NCBI GenBank assembly: GCA_022071945.1
Contig: JAJVIN010000028.1
Coordinates: 62,001 to 126,000, forward strand
Direction: 5' to 3'
From: Thermoanaerobaculia bacterium
GTDB lineage: Bacteria > Acidobacteriota > Thermoanaerobaculia > UBA5066
DNA: 64,000 nucleotides
Below are positions 1 through 11,018 of this stretch, one piece after another (the stretch's first letter is position 1; every line of letters starts with the position of its first letter). The notes beneath the pieces were generated by a model. The model saw only the letters and a list, made by a program, of their open reading frames with translations, was not told the DNA's origin and made no database searches. Position numbers and translations under genes: made by a program.

Positions 1-966
1 CTGCACCCCGAGACCGAGGCCTACGTTCCGTTCTTCCTCGCGACGATGATCATCGCGAAGGACCCGATGAGGTTCGGGTTCGATGTCATTCCGGATCCTC
101 CCCTGGAATTCGAGACCGTCGAGCTCGACCGCACGATGGATCTTGCGCGGGTGGCCACCGCCATCGGCAGCACCGTCGAGGACCTGAGGACTCTCAACAG
201 CGAGCTGACGAGCCGGTTCACCCCTCGCCCGGAGCCCACCTACCCGCTTCGCGTCCCCGTCGGGGCGGCGTCCATCCTGAAATCGGCCCTCGCCTCGCTC
301 CCCTCCGCCCCCGAGTACGAGGAGCGCCGCGTGGCCGTGAAGAAGGGAGACACCATCGAGCGCGTCGCGGCGCGGTACGGGATGTCCGTCACCGACTTCC
401 GTGAGCTCAACGACCTTCCCCAGAAGGCCCGGCTCAAGAAGGGCAGCAAGGTCACGGTTCTCGTGGCGCGGATCCCGGCGACGGTGAGCCGCCCGTCCCT
501 CGTCGCCGTGCGCGGCACGGTCGAGCCGGCGCAGAGAGCGTCCTCCGGCGCCAGGGTCGAGGGAGAGATCCGGGCGCTTCCCACCCCCTCCTCGGCGGTG
601 ACGAATCCAGCGGAGATCGGGATCGCCTCTTACCAGACGGTCTCCGTCTCGAGCCCGAGACCAGCGCCCCGGCCGCTTCCCGATACGGTCAGCATCCCGG
701 CGGAAGGATTTGCGAGGGACACGGTCCCGGCGGTGCGCCGCGTGGATGCGGAGAAGACGGTGGAGAGAAGCGAGGCCGCCAAGCGCAAGGCCTCCGCGAA
801 GGCTCGCAAGCCCAGCTACACGGTCCGCAAGGGGGACACCCTCTACCAGATCGCGGAGCGCCACGGGGTGACCGTGGAGAAGCTCGCGAAAGAGAACCGG
901 ATCCGTCCGCGAACGCCCCTGCAGGTCGGCCAGAAGCTCGCTCTTCCGGCAGAGCCGGCGCGCTAG
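1..966 (+). CDS. MltD-like lytic transglycosylase, C-terminal part with LysM repeats (5' truncated)
   Basis: The window opens inside this gene and the frame is open from base 1, so the N-terminus is missing. The first visible residues (ETEAYVPFFLA, then DPMRFGF) match the end of the SLT/lysozyme-like domain of membrane-bound lytic transglycosylase D, where a conserved ETRxYVPxxLA segment closes the catalytic domain. Two clear LysM peptidoglycan-binding repeats follow at about residues 111-160 (VKKGDTIERVAARYGMS) and 272-320 (VRKGDTLYQIAERHGVT). A weaker LysM-like stretch lies at about residues 40-85. A low-complexity Pro/Ala/Ser linker joins the last two. MltD enzymes cleave the glycan backbone of murein in the periplasm. 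The stop is 7 bases before the next gene, so the two are probably co-transcribed. The catalytic Glu lies outside the window and cannot be checked. Confidence 0.85.
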   Translation: MHPETEAYVPFFLATMIIAKDPMRFGFDVIPDPPLEFETVELDRTMDLARVATAIGSTVEDLRTLNSELTSRFTPRPEPTYPLRVPVGAASILKSALASLPSAPEYEERRVAVKKGDTIERVAARYGMSVTDFRELNDLPQKARLKKGSKVTVLVARIPATVSRPSLVAVRGTVEPAQRASSGARVEGEIRALPTPSSAVTNPAEIGIASYQTVSVSSPRPAPRPLPDTVSIPAEGFARDTVPAVRRVDAEKTVERSEAAKRKASAKARKPSYTVRKGDTLYQIAERHGVTVEKLAKENRIRPRTPLQVGQKLALPAEPAR

Positions 967-973
967 CCCTTCC

Positions 974-2497
974 TTGAGCGTCGCCCGCGTCTTTTCCGCG
1001 AGCGTCCTCGGCCTGGAAGGGCGAACGGTCATCGTCGAGACCGCCATCGGGGCCGGCATGCCCGGCCTTGCGATCGTCGGGCTGCCCGACACGGCCGTCA
1101 AGGAGAGCCGGGAACGGGTGAAATCCGCGCTTCGTCAGCTTGGCTTTCCGGTTCCAAACCGCAACGTCATCGTGAATCTCGCTCCGGCCGACCTCCCCAA
1201 GGCCGGGACGGGGCTCGATCTCCCGCTGGCCGTTTCGATCCTCCTGGCCAACGGAGATCTCCCCCTCGAATGCACCGCGGGCCTCACCCTCGTCGGGGAG
1301 CTGGCGCTGGACGGAACCCTGAGACCCGTTCCTGGGCTCCTGGCCATTGCCGAGGCCTCCCGCAGGGAGGGACGGCCGGAGCTCATCGTCCCCTTGGAAA
1401 ACGCTCTGGAGGCCGCTGCCATCGACGGTGTCACGGTCCGTCCCGCGAGCCACCTCGGCGCCGTGATGGCTCACCTCTCGGGCCGGGAACTCCTGGCTGC
1501 CGTTTCGGACGACTCCCCCTGGACCGGGAGCGAGGAGAGCCCGCTCGACGCCGATCTGAGAGACGTGAGGGGACAAGTTTTGCCCAAGCGGGCGCTGGAG
1601 ATCGCGGCCGCGGGCGCTCACAACATCCTGTTCAGCGGTCCCCCCGGTTCGGGAAAGACGATGCTCGCTCGGAGGCTCCCGGGAATCCTGCCGCCTCTTA
1701 GCCGGGAGGAAGCCCTCGAGCTGACCCTCGTCTGGAGCGTCGCGGGAAAGCTCCCGGCCGCGACCGGCCTGATCCGGTCTCGCCCGTTTCGCTCCCCGCA
1801 TCACGGGGCCTCGGCGGCGGCCCTCAGCGGGGGCGGAACCGATCCCCGGCCGGGTGAGCTCTCGCTGGCGCACTTCGGAGTCCTCTTTCTCGACGAGCTG
1901 CCGGAATTCCGCCGGGATGCCCTCGAGACCTTGCGCGAGCCTCTCGAGGACGGCGTGGTCTCGGTGGCCCGGGCGGCCGGCGCCCGGACTTTCCCGGCCC
2001 GTTTCCTCTTCGTCGGGGCCATGAACCCCTGCCCGTGCGGCTTTCGGGGAGACCCTAGGCGGGCCTGCCAGTGTTCGGAAAAGGACGTCGCCCGCTACCG
2101 CCGCAGGATCTCCGGACCTCTTCTCGACCGGATCGACCTCCACGTCGAGGTCCCCGCGGTCTCGGCGTCGGACTTCTACGCGGGCGAGGACGCCGAGCCG
2201 TCGGCCGCCGTGAGGGAACGGGTCAAGAAGGCCCGAAAAATCCAGCTCGAGAGAAGCCAGGACCCGAGAAAGACGAACGCGAGCCTGCCGGCGCGAGCGC
2301 TGAAGACCCACCTTCGCCTCAGTCCCTCCGCGCAGGACTTGCTCGAGAAGGCCATGGAGAGGCTTGCGCTCTCGGCCCGCGTCCATCAGCGCATGCTGCG
2401 CGTGAGCCGGACGATCGCGGACCTTTCGGGAAGCGAGACGATCGAGCCCGCGCACGCCTCGGAGGCCCTCCGCTTCCGTCCGGCCGCGACGCCCTGA
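974..2497 (+). CDS. comM: ComM/YifB-family Mg-chelatase-like AAA+ ATPase
   Basis: This 507-residue protein is full length for the YifB/ComM family. The start is a TTG 7 bases after the upstream stop. The N-terminal Lon-protease-like fold (about residues 1-190, beginning SVARVFSASVLGLEG) is followed by the Mg-chelatase AAA+ module with Walker A GPPGSGKT at about residue 222 and Walker B VLFLDELPEF at about residue 303. The Cys-rich segment MNPCPCGF and the C-terminal Mg-chelatase subdomain (ARVHQRMLRVSRTIADL) are also typical. ComM is a hexameric helicase that drives branch migration during natural transformation in Vibrio and Haemophilus. In most bacteria that carry it, its role is inferred. 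No other competence gene is seen in this window. Confidence 0.95.
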   Translation: MSVARVFSASVLGLEGRTVIVETAIGAGMPGLAIVGLPDTAVKESRERVKSALRQLGFPVPNRNVIVNLAPADLPKAGTGLDLPLAVSILLANGDLPLECTAGLTLVGELALDGTLRPVPGLLAIAEASRREGRPELIVPLENALEAAAIDGVTVRPASHLGAVMAHLSGRELLAAVSDDSPWTGSEESPLDADLRDVRGQVLPKRALEIAAAGAHNILFSGPPGSGKTMLARRLPGILPPLSREEALELTLVWSVAGKLPAATGLIRSRPFRSPHHGASAAALSGGGTDPRPGELSLAHFGVLFLDELPEFRRDALETLREPLEDGVVSVARAAGARTFPARFLFVGAMNPCPCGFRGDPRRACQCSEKDVARYRRRISGPLLDRIDLHVEVPAVSASDFYAGEDAEPSAAVRERVKKARKIQLERSQDPRKTNASLPARALKTHLRLSPSAQDLLEKAMERLALSARVHQRMLRVSRTIADLSGSETIEPAHASEALRFRPAATP

Positions 2498-2614
2498 GAG
2501 CTACGCCGTCCCCACGCCAACTTGACGGAAATCACATCTCCCGTAAACTCGGCGACTGGCAAAGACTTCGGACATGCAGGGGCCGGGATCGCCCGGTTCT
2601 TGCCATGAGGACGC

Positions 2615-3493
2615 ATGACGGGAAACCACCACACGATCATCTTCGTTCCTCATGCGAGGGCGAGATTTCGCCAGTTCCGCGTCTCCTCCCGCCTTCTTTA
2701 CGGTGTCCTCGGCGCGACGGTTCTTTCGCTCCTCCTCGGCATCTCGTTCGCCGTTCTCTGGTTTCGGGGACATCAACGCTCTCGTGAAGCCTCCGCGCTC
2801 GCCGCCGAGAACCGCGACCTGAGGGGCAAGACCCAAGCCCTCAACGCCAAGCTCGAAGTGCTCGAGAAGCAACTGGGCGAGTTCGAGGAACGGACCCGCA
2901 AGCTCGCCATCGTCGCCGGCCTGTCCAACGTCCATGATCCGGGCACGGCGGGCGTCGGCGGCTTGACCTCCCTCCCCGCGGACCTGACCGCCTCCTCGGA
3001 GTTCAGCCTCTCGGATGCCCTCAGGCGGGGCGCCACGGTCTCCGACAGACTCGCATCGGTCGAGACCCGGCTGGAGAAACAAGCGGACCAGCTCTCGCTG
3101 ACGCCGACGCTCGCTCCGGTCATGGGCGTTCTCACCTCGGGATACGGCGGCCGGCGCGACCCCTTCTCGGGCGAGGGTGACTTCCACACCGGAGTGGACA
3201 TCTCGACCTCGCCGGGGCAGCCCGTCATCTCCCCCGCCGCGGGCACCGTCGTCAAGGTGGGCTGGGAAAACGGGTACGGAAAAACGGTTCTCGTCGCCCA
3301 CGGCTACGGCGTTCACACCCTCTACGGACACCTCGCGGCCGCCAAGGTCACCGAGGGTCAGCGGGTGAAGCGGGGCGATATCCTGGCACTCGTGGGAAGC
3401 ACGGGGCGTTCGACCGGGCCCCACCTTCATTACGAGGTCCAGGTCAACAACAAGCCCGTCGACCCGCTCGATTACATCCTCAACGCCTTCTGA
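2615..3493 (+). CDS. Membrane-anchored M23 murein endopeptidase
   Basis: This is a 292-residue protein with a short cytoplasmic N-terminus, one membrane segment at about residues 27-50 and a periplasmic coiled coil at about 58-97 (AENRDLRGKTQALNAKLEVL). The C-terminal M23/LytM domain covers about residues 168-292. Zinc-site motifs are present: HTGVD for the first His and Asp, and HLHYE for the last His. The gene therefore looks catalytically competent rather than an EnvC-type degenerate regulator. The architecture is that of the DipM/MepM-like peptidases that cut D,D- or glycyl cross-links during growth and division. It is preceded by a 117-base gap, so it may have its own promoter. It sits just upstream of secA, with 216 bases between them. 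Confidence 0.9.
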   Translation: MTGNHHTIIFVPHARARFRQFRVSSRLLYGVLGATVLSLLLGISFAVLWFRGHQRSREASALAAENRDLRGKTQALNAKLEVLEKQLGEFEERTRKLAIVAGLSNVHDPGTAGVGGLTSLPADLTASSEFSLSDALRRGATVSDRLASVETRLEKQADQLSLTPTLAPVMGVLTSGYGGRRDPFSGEGDFHTGVDISTSPGQPVISPAAGTVVKVGWENGYGKTVLVAHGYGVHTLYGHLAAAKVTEGQRVKRGDILALVGSTGRSTGPHLHYEVQVNNKPVDPLDYILNAF

Positions 3494-3709
3494 GCCGGCC
3501 GCGGGCTGGCCGGGCCACACCGGACCGGGGACGCCACGGCGCTGGCCCTTCCCTTCCTCCGCGCCGAGACCGGGCCCGGGAATCCCTCCCGCCTGGGTCT
3601 CTGACGCAACCACGGAAGCCGTCCCGGCCTCTACCCGGCACTGTCCGGGACCCTGGATCGCCTTCTGCTACGATTCCCCGCCTGCCCCAAGCGGGGCACC
3701 AGAGAACCC

Positions 3710-6563
<2,854 letters not shown>

Positions 6564-6577
<14 letters not shown>

Positions 6578-8036
6578 CTATCCCCTGGCCCTGACCTTCG
6601 ACGACGTCCTGCTGATTCCGGCCGCCTCCGACGTCCACCCGAACGAGACCGACCTCAGGACCCGCCTGACCGAGGACATCTGGCTCAACATCCCCCTGCT
6701 CTCCGCCGCGATGGACACCGTCACGGAGTCGCGCATGGCGATCGCCATGGCCCAGAACGGCGGGATGGGGATCGTCCACAAGAACCTCTCCATCGCGGAT
6801 CAAGCCTCTGAGGTCGACAAGGTCAAGCGCTCGGAAAGCGGCATGATCGTGGATCCCGTCACCTGCCGCCCCGACCAGCGGATCGCGGAAGCCCTCGACG
6901 TCATGGCGAAGTTCCGGATCTCGGGCGTCCCGATCGTGGACGAGACCGGACGGCTCGTCGGCATCCTGACGAACCGCGACCTCCGCTTCGAGACCCGGCT
7001 CGATCTGCCCATCTCGGAGCGGATGACGAAGGGCAACCTCGTCACCTGCCCCCCGGGGACGACCCTCGAGCAGGCCAAGGAGCTCCTTCATCGCCACCGG
7101 ATCGAGAAGCTCCTCGTCGTCGACGAGTCAGGGGCCCTCAAGGGCCTGATCACCGTCAAGGACATCCAGAAACAGATCCGGTACCCCAACGCCTGCAAGG
7201 ACTCCCTCGGACGCCTCCGGGTGGGCGCCGCCGTCGGCGTCGGGACCGACCTGATCGATCGTGCCCGCGAGCTCATCCACGCCAAGGTCGACCTCCTCTG
7301 CCTCGACTCGTCCCACGCGCACAGCTCGAAGGTCCTCGAGGGGCTCGCCCTCCTGAAACGGATGTTTCCCTCGACGCCCGTGATGGCCGGCAACGTCGCG
7401 ACGGCCGATGGCACCCGCGACCTGATCAACCGGGGCGCCGACGCGGTGAAGATCGGGATCGGCCCCGGATCGATCTGCACGACCCGAATCGTGACCGGGG
7501 CCGGCGTCCCACAGATCCACGCCATCCGCGAGTGCGTCAAGGGCCGCGGAAACGCCCAGGTCCCGCTCGTGGCCGACGGGGGAATCAAGTTCTCCGGCGA
7601 CGTCACGAAGGCCCTCGCCTTCGGCGGCGACGCCGTCATGATCGGAAGCCTCTTCGCGGGCACCGACGAGGCGCCCGGAGAGACCATCCTCTATCAGGGC
7701 AGGACCTTCAAGGCGTATCGAGGAATGGGCTCCCTTGGGGCCATGAAGCTCGGGTCAGCCGAACGGTACTTCCAGGAGACAGGCGACGAGCCCAGAAAGC
7801 TCGTTCCAGAGGGAATCGAGGGCATGGTCCCCTACAAGGGAGGCATCTCGACCCTTCTCTCCCAGATAACGGGCGGCGTGAAGGCCGGCATGGGTCTCCT
7901 CGGCGCTCGCACGCTGAAGGACCTGGCGGCAAAGGCGACGTGGGTCCAGATCACCTCGTCCGGCCTGAAGGAAAGCCACGTCCACGACGTCGTGATCACC
8001 AAGGAATCCCCGAACTACCGGCGCGAAGAGATCTGA
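6564..8036 (+). CDS. guaB: IMP dehydrogenase
   Basis: This 490-residue enzyme oxidises IMP to XMP with NAD+, the committed step to GMP. It is a TIM barrel interrupted by a CBS pair at about residues 95-205. The catalytic loop GPGSICTT places the nucleophile at Cys305, the same position as in the E. coli enzyme. The mobile-flap segment ([10 protein letters not shown], then RYFQ) is present. The ATG lies inside secA, 14 bases before its stop, an unusual neighbour pair that suggests translational coupling. No guaA follows; the next gene starts 67 bases downstream and is unrelated. Confidence 0.97.
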
Positions 8037-8103
8037 TCGTCCTCCACCGCCCCGCGAAAGCGTGGAACACGGATTGCGTGGACGTGTCTCCAGGGACGGA
8101 CCC

Positions 8104-9564
8104 ATGAACAACCTGACGAGATTCGCCGCCCTTGCTTCAGGCCTCTTCCTGGCCTTCACCGCCAGCCTTTCCCCGACCCAGGGCGCCTCCGGGCAGGAAG
8201 CCTCACCCGCGCCACAGACGCGGGGATCGGGCCGGGTACGGCCCGCGGCCGCGACGTCCATCATCCTTCAGCAGAACAGGATCCGCGTCTCCGTCGCCTG
8301 GAAGAGCCAGTACACGGGACAGTCCGGGGACGCCTGGGTCATCCCGCAGACCGACGAGTTCGCCTACTTCTACTTCTCCGATCCTGGCAACCCCGAGGTC
8401 TTCGTCAAGGTCCTCGACTTCGGCGAGCCGAGCCCCTTCCTCGCCTTCTACTCGGGTCTGACCGATTTCGAGTACACGGTCACCTACGAGAGCCTCTGCA
8501 ACAACAAGCGCCTCGTCGTCACGAAACCCGCCGGGTCCTTCACGGGCGGAGGCGACAACAAGACCCTCACGTGGTGCTCCACCGGCACGGGGATCAGGCC
8601 CGTTGCCGATTTCACGTTCTCCCCCGCGAGCCCCGTGACCGGTGAACGCGTCACGTTCACGAATACCTCCCAAAACGCCCTCACCTACTACTGGGATTTC
8701 GCGGACGGAAACGTCTCGACCGAAATCAACCCCGTCAAGACGTTCAAGACGGCCGGGACCTACAACGTCCTCCTTCAGGCCACCAACTCCTTCGGCACCA
8801 CGTCCGTCAAGAAGGCGATCACGGTCCGCCCCCCCCAGGCCTCGCCGATGAGGGTCAACCTCACGAACACGCTCGTCGAGGACGTCAACGTCTGGGTCGA
8901 CGGAAAGCCCGTGGGGTCCGTCCCGGTGGGCCAGATGAAGGGCTTCGACATCACGTCGACAACCAGCCAGACATCGATCGAGGCCGAAACGATCCCGCTC
9001 GAGTACCAGGGCGGCGGAGCCGTCCCGGGCTCCCAGACACTCGTCCAGAACTGGACCCTCGAGGTCCAGAGCGGCGCCGTCAAGTACCTCGAGACCGCCG
9101 TCCGCTTCCCGTCGACACGCGAGACCTTCTACGCCCCGCTCTTGACGAACTCGACGACCGTCCAGCTCGTGCCCGTCGTCAACCACCTCGACCCGAGCCA
9201 GTTCGTCTGCCCCTGCGCCATCCTGCCGGGAACCCGCGACGCCTACATCGGCTACTACCTCCTCACCGTGACGTCACGGTTCTCGATCTTCCGGGTGAAC
9301 GACTACCCAAACGGCCCCTATCGCTACTGGGAGAACTTCGCTGATTACTGGAACGACAAGTCCGGGGCGGTTCTGTTCAACGCCACCGTTGCGCCCGCCA
9401 AGAACGGCGGGGACGAGGCGGTCGAGATGACCCCGCCCCCTCCGAGGGAAAGCCTCCGGCCTCCCCACGAAAGCACCCCTCCAGACCGGGGAGAACTCCG
9501 AACTCCGGCGTACCGGGGGCCGTACCGTCCCGGCGCCTTGCCCGAGATCCCCGACTCCCCTTAG
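8104..9564 (+). CDS. Exported PKD-domain protein
   Basis: The protein is 486 residues if translation starts at the ATG at 8104. That start is preferred because it gives a clean signal peptide (MNNLTRFAALASGLFLAFTA) and has AGGGA 8 bases upstream. A longer frame from 8062 would bury the signal. A single PKD domain is obvious at about residues 165-245 (PVADFTFSPASPVTGERVTF, YYWDFADGN, GTYNVLLQATNSFG). PKD domains are surface beta-sandwiches that often mediate carbohydrate or protein contacts. The rest is predicted beta-rich and I do not recognise it. The C-terminus is a Pro/Arg-rich tail. No catalytic motif is seen, so an enzymatic role is not claimed. Confidence 0.85.
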   Translation: MNNLTRFAALASGLFLAFTASLSPTQGASGQEASPAPQTRGSGRVRPAAATSIILQQNRIRVSVAWKSQYTGQSGDAWVIPQTDEFAYFYFSDPGNPEVFVKVLDFGEPSPFLAFYSGLTDFEYTVTYESLCNNKRLVVTKPAGSFTGGGDNKTLTWCSTGTGIRPVADFTFSPASPVTGERVTFTNTSQNALTYYWDFADGNVSTEINPVKTFKTAGTYNVLLQATNSFGTTSVKKAITVRPPQASPMRVNLTNTLVEDVNVWVDGKPVGSVPVGQMKGFDITSTTSQTSIEAETIPLEYQGGGAVPGSQTLVQNWTLEVQSGAVKYLETAVRFPSTRETFYAPLLTNSTTVQLVPVVNHLDPSQFVCPCAILPGTRDAYIGYYLLTVTSRFSIFRVNDYPNGPYRYWENFADYWNDKSGAVLFNATVAPAKNGGDEAVEMTPPPPRESLRPPHESTPPDRGELRTPAYRGPYRPGALPEIPDSP

Positions 9565-9603
9565 GCGCGAATACCCGGTCCCCAAGAGAGGGCCGGGCGG
9601 GAC

Positions 9604-9631
9604 TTGACAACCAAAAGAATCGTCATATAGT
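9604..9631 (+). promoter_or_regulatory. Sigma70-type promoter of the arsR cluster
   Basis: The perfect -35 hexamer TTGACA (9604-9609) is followed after 16 bases by TATAGT (9626-9631), a five-of-six match to the -10 consensus. The predicted transcript would start about 5 bases before the ATG at 9643, so the leader is almost absent. It is one of the clearest promoters in the window and sits in a locally AT-rich patch. Confidence 0.75.
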
Positions 9632-9646
9632 TATAAAGAGATATGA
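9623..9646 (+). promoter_or_regulatory. Putative ArsR operator (inverted repeat TCATAT...ATATGA)
   Basis: Perfect 6-base inverted arms, TCATAT at 9623-9628 and ATATGA at 9641-9646, are separated by 12 AT-rich bases. The site overlaps the -10 element and the start codon of the ArsR-type regulator itself. ArsR/SmtB dimers usually bind imperfect 12-2-12 palindromes at this position, so autorepression is the natural inference. Confidence 0.5.
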
Positions 9647-10014
9647 AGGCGGACGTTTCTCCGGAAGCCCGTGAAATGTACCTGGACGGGGTCGCAGAGT
9701 GGATGAAGTCGCTCGCGGACCCGACCCGGCTCAAGATCCTGCACACGCTGAAGGACGGGGAGCGGTGCGTGAATGACATCCTGGAGAAGCTGGGATGCAG
9801 TCAGGCCAACGTCTCCAAGCACCTGGCGGTTCTGAAACACGCCGGGCTCGTCGAGGCGCGGCGCGACGGTGTGAACATCTACTACCGGATCGCTGACCCG
9901 GCCGTCTTTGTCATTTGCGAGACCGTATGCAACTCGATCGAACGCCAGGCGGAAGCCCGGCGGCTCCAGTTCGAAAGGAACCGGGACGCTTTTCGTTCCG
10001 TGGTTTTGCCATGA
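9643..10014 (+). CDS. ArsR/SmtB-family transcriptional regulator
   Basis: This 123-residue winged-helix repressor has the standard family length. The fold opens with LADPTRLKILHTL, and the DNA-reading helix is CSQANVSKHLAVLKHAGLV, followed by the wing EARRDGVNIYYRI. The classic alpha-3 metal site ELCVCDL is here GERCVNDIL, keeping only one Cys of the pair. Extra Cys residues occur in LGCSQ and in a C-terminal VICETVC. The ligand could therefore be a thiophilic metal or metalloid, or a redox signal; sequence alone does not decide. Its stop codon overlaps the ATG of the next tiny gene (ATGA), and zinc-ribbon and DUF302 genes follow, so it probably controls that cluster. Confidence 0.93.
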   Translation: MKADVSPEAREMYLDGVAEWMKSLADPTRLKILHTLKDGERCVNDILEKLGCSQANVSKHLAVLKHAGLVEARRDGVNIYYRIADPAVFVICETVCNSIERQAEARRLQFERNRDAFRSVVLP

Positions 10015-10103
10015 ATGGCGACCTTCTTGTCTTCGGCGGTTTTCTCGCCGCCTATTTCTTGCTGCAGTTCGTGATCCTGCCGAAGCTCGGGGTGCCCACG
10101 TGA
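10011..10103 (+). CDS. Tiny single-span membrane protein, possibly read through its TGA
   Basis: The ATG at 10011 overlaps the arsR stop (ATGA) and gives 30 residues: MNGDLLVFGGFLAAYF, then LLQFVILPKLGVPT. That is one hydrophobic membrane segment with almost no soluble part. The stop is TGA at 10101-10103. The same frame stays open for 35 more codons and ends at a TGA (10209-10211) whose last base is the A of the next gene's ATG. A 7-bp hairpin with a GGT loop lies 11 bases after the first TGA. This layout would suit selenocysteine insertion, but an ordinary stop is equally possible; see findings. No function can be assigned. The coupling to arsR suggests it is part of the regulated response. 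Confidence 0.6.
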   Translation: MNGDLLVFGGFLAAYFLLQFVILPKLGVPT

Positions 10104-10114
10104 GGGGTTCCGAA

Positions 10115-10131
10115 CCCGTCCGGTGGACGGG
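10115..10131 (+). promoter_or_regulatory. SECIS-like or attenuator hairpin after the TGA
   Basis: CCCGTCC (10115-10121) pairs perfectly with GGACGGG (10125-10131) around a GGT loop. No T-run follows, so it is a poor intrinsic terminator. The loop begins 18 bases after the in-frame TGA at 10101 and its first base is G, both within the general layout of bacterial SECIS elements. It lies 79 bases before the fmdB-like start. Confidence 0.4.
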
Positions 10132-10210
10132 ACCGAAGCTGCGCGACCAAGCCCGCCGAATCCAGGCAGAACCAACCGGCCCCTTCCCGGCCGAACCAGG
10201 GTGGTGACTG

Positions 10211-10417
10211 ATGCCGATCTACGAGTTCATCTGTGACGTGTGTGGAACACCCTTCGAGGCGATCGTGGCGTCCTCCGGGAGCCCCGCTCCCGAGTGCCCG
10301 GAATGTGCTTCGGAGAAGGTCTCCAAGCAGCTCTCGCGCTTCTCCGGAAAGAGCGGCGGAGCCTCGTCGAGCGGACCGAAGGGGAGTTCCTCTTGCGGGC
10401 CTCGCGGCTTCAGCTGA
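10211..10417 (+). CDS. FmdB-family zinc-ribbon protein
   Basis: This 68-residue protein begins MPIYEFICDVCG and has a second pair CPECAS, making the four-Cys zinc ribbon of the FmdB/CxxC_CxxC_SSSS family. A Ser/Gly-rich tail with a final Cys (SSSCGPRGFS) is typical of the family. FmdB was named from a methylotroph amide-porin operon; members are thought to act as small regulators, but the molecular role is not settled. A ribosome site-like GGGTGG precedes the ATG by about 6 bases, and the start codon overlaps the TGA that ends the extended upstream frame. Confidence 0.9.
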   Translation: MPIYEFICDVCGTPFEAIVASSGSPAPECPECASEKVSKQLSRFSGKSGGASSSGPKGSSSCGPRGFS

Positions 10418-10428
10418 GCGATGTGAAC

Positions 10429-10447
10429 GGGAGCCCGGCGGGCTCCC
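10429..10447 (+). terminator. Hairpin after fmdB-like gene
   Basis: GGGAGCCC (10429-10436) pairs with GGGCTCCC (10440-10447) around a GGC loop and is followed by a C-rich rather than U-rich run. It may attenuate rather than stop transcription into the DUF302 gene. Confidence 0.4.
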
Positions 10448-10525
10448 CTCCCCCCTGCCGGCGCCGGGCTCGTGAGTCCGGCAATGGTGGCCCTTCCCTT
10501 TCCCGCGGAGAACCAGGAGAAGAGC

Positions 10526-10918
10526 ATGTCGTCCGTTGCGTTCGAGACCCGGAGCACGTTGAGTTTTGAAGGCGCCGTTGCCGCGGCGCGAGAGGCCCTT
10601 CAGAAGGAGGGGTTCGGAGTCCTGACGGAGATCGACGTCCAGGCGACGCTCAAGAAGAAGCTGAACGTCGACCGCGATCCCTATCTGATCCTGGGGGCCT
10701 GCCACCCGCCCTCGGCGCACCGGGCCCTGAGCGCGGTCCCGGAAGTCGGGGTACTCCTTCCTTGTAACGTGACGGTCTCCGTCGAGAACGGCGAGACGGT
10801 CGTGAGGGCCATGGACCCCGCGAGCGTGATGGCCGTGATCGGCAATCCAGAGCTCGCCCCCGTCGGCGAGGAAGTCGGGGCCGCCCTTCGCCGGGTCGTG
10901 AAGGCCTGCGCCGGGTAG
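10526..10918 (+). CDS. DUF302 family protein
   Basis: The ATG at 10526 is chosen because AGGAGA sits 5 bases upstream; a longer frame from 10472 has no ribosome site. The 130 residues show the DUF302 pattern: FEGAVAAAREALQKEGFGVL, then DPYLILGACHPPSAHRAL, LLPCNVTV and DPASVMAVIGN. DUF302 forms a small alpha/beta homodimer of unknown biochemical role and is often found near metal or sulfur stress genes. Two conserved Cys (GACHPP, LLPCNV) are kept. It is the last member of the arsR cluster on this strand. Confidence 0.88.
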   Translation: MSSVAFETRSTLSFEGAVAAAREALQKEGFGVLTEIDVQATLKKKLNVDRDPYLILGACHPPSAHRALSAVPEVGVLLPCNVTVSVENGETVVRAMDPASVMAVIGNPELAPVGEEVGAALRRVVKACAG

Positions 10919-11018
10919 TCGGCTGGCGCCATCGACGGGTCCCCCCGCTCCGGCAGGAGGAAAAACCTACGACGTCCTGTTCGAGGGACGGTTTCTGCCA
11001 GGGCACAACCCAGAATCC

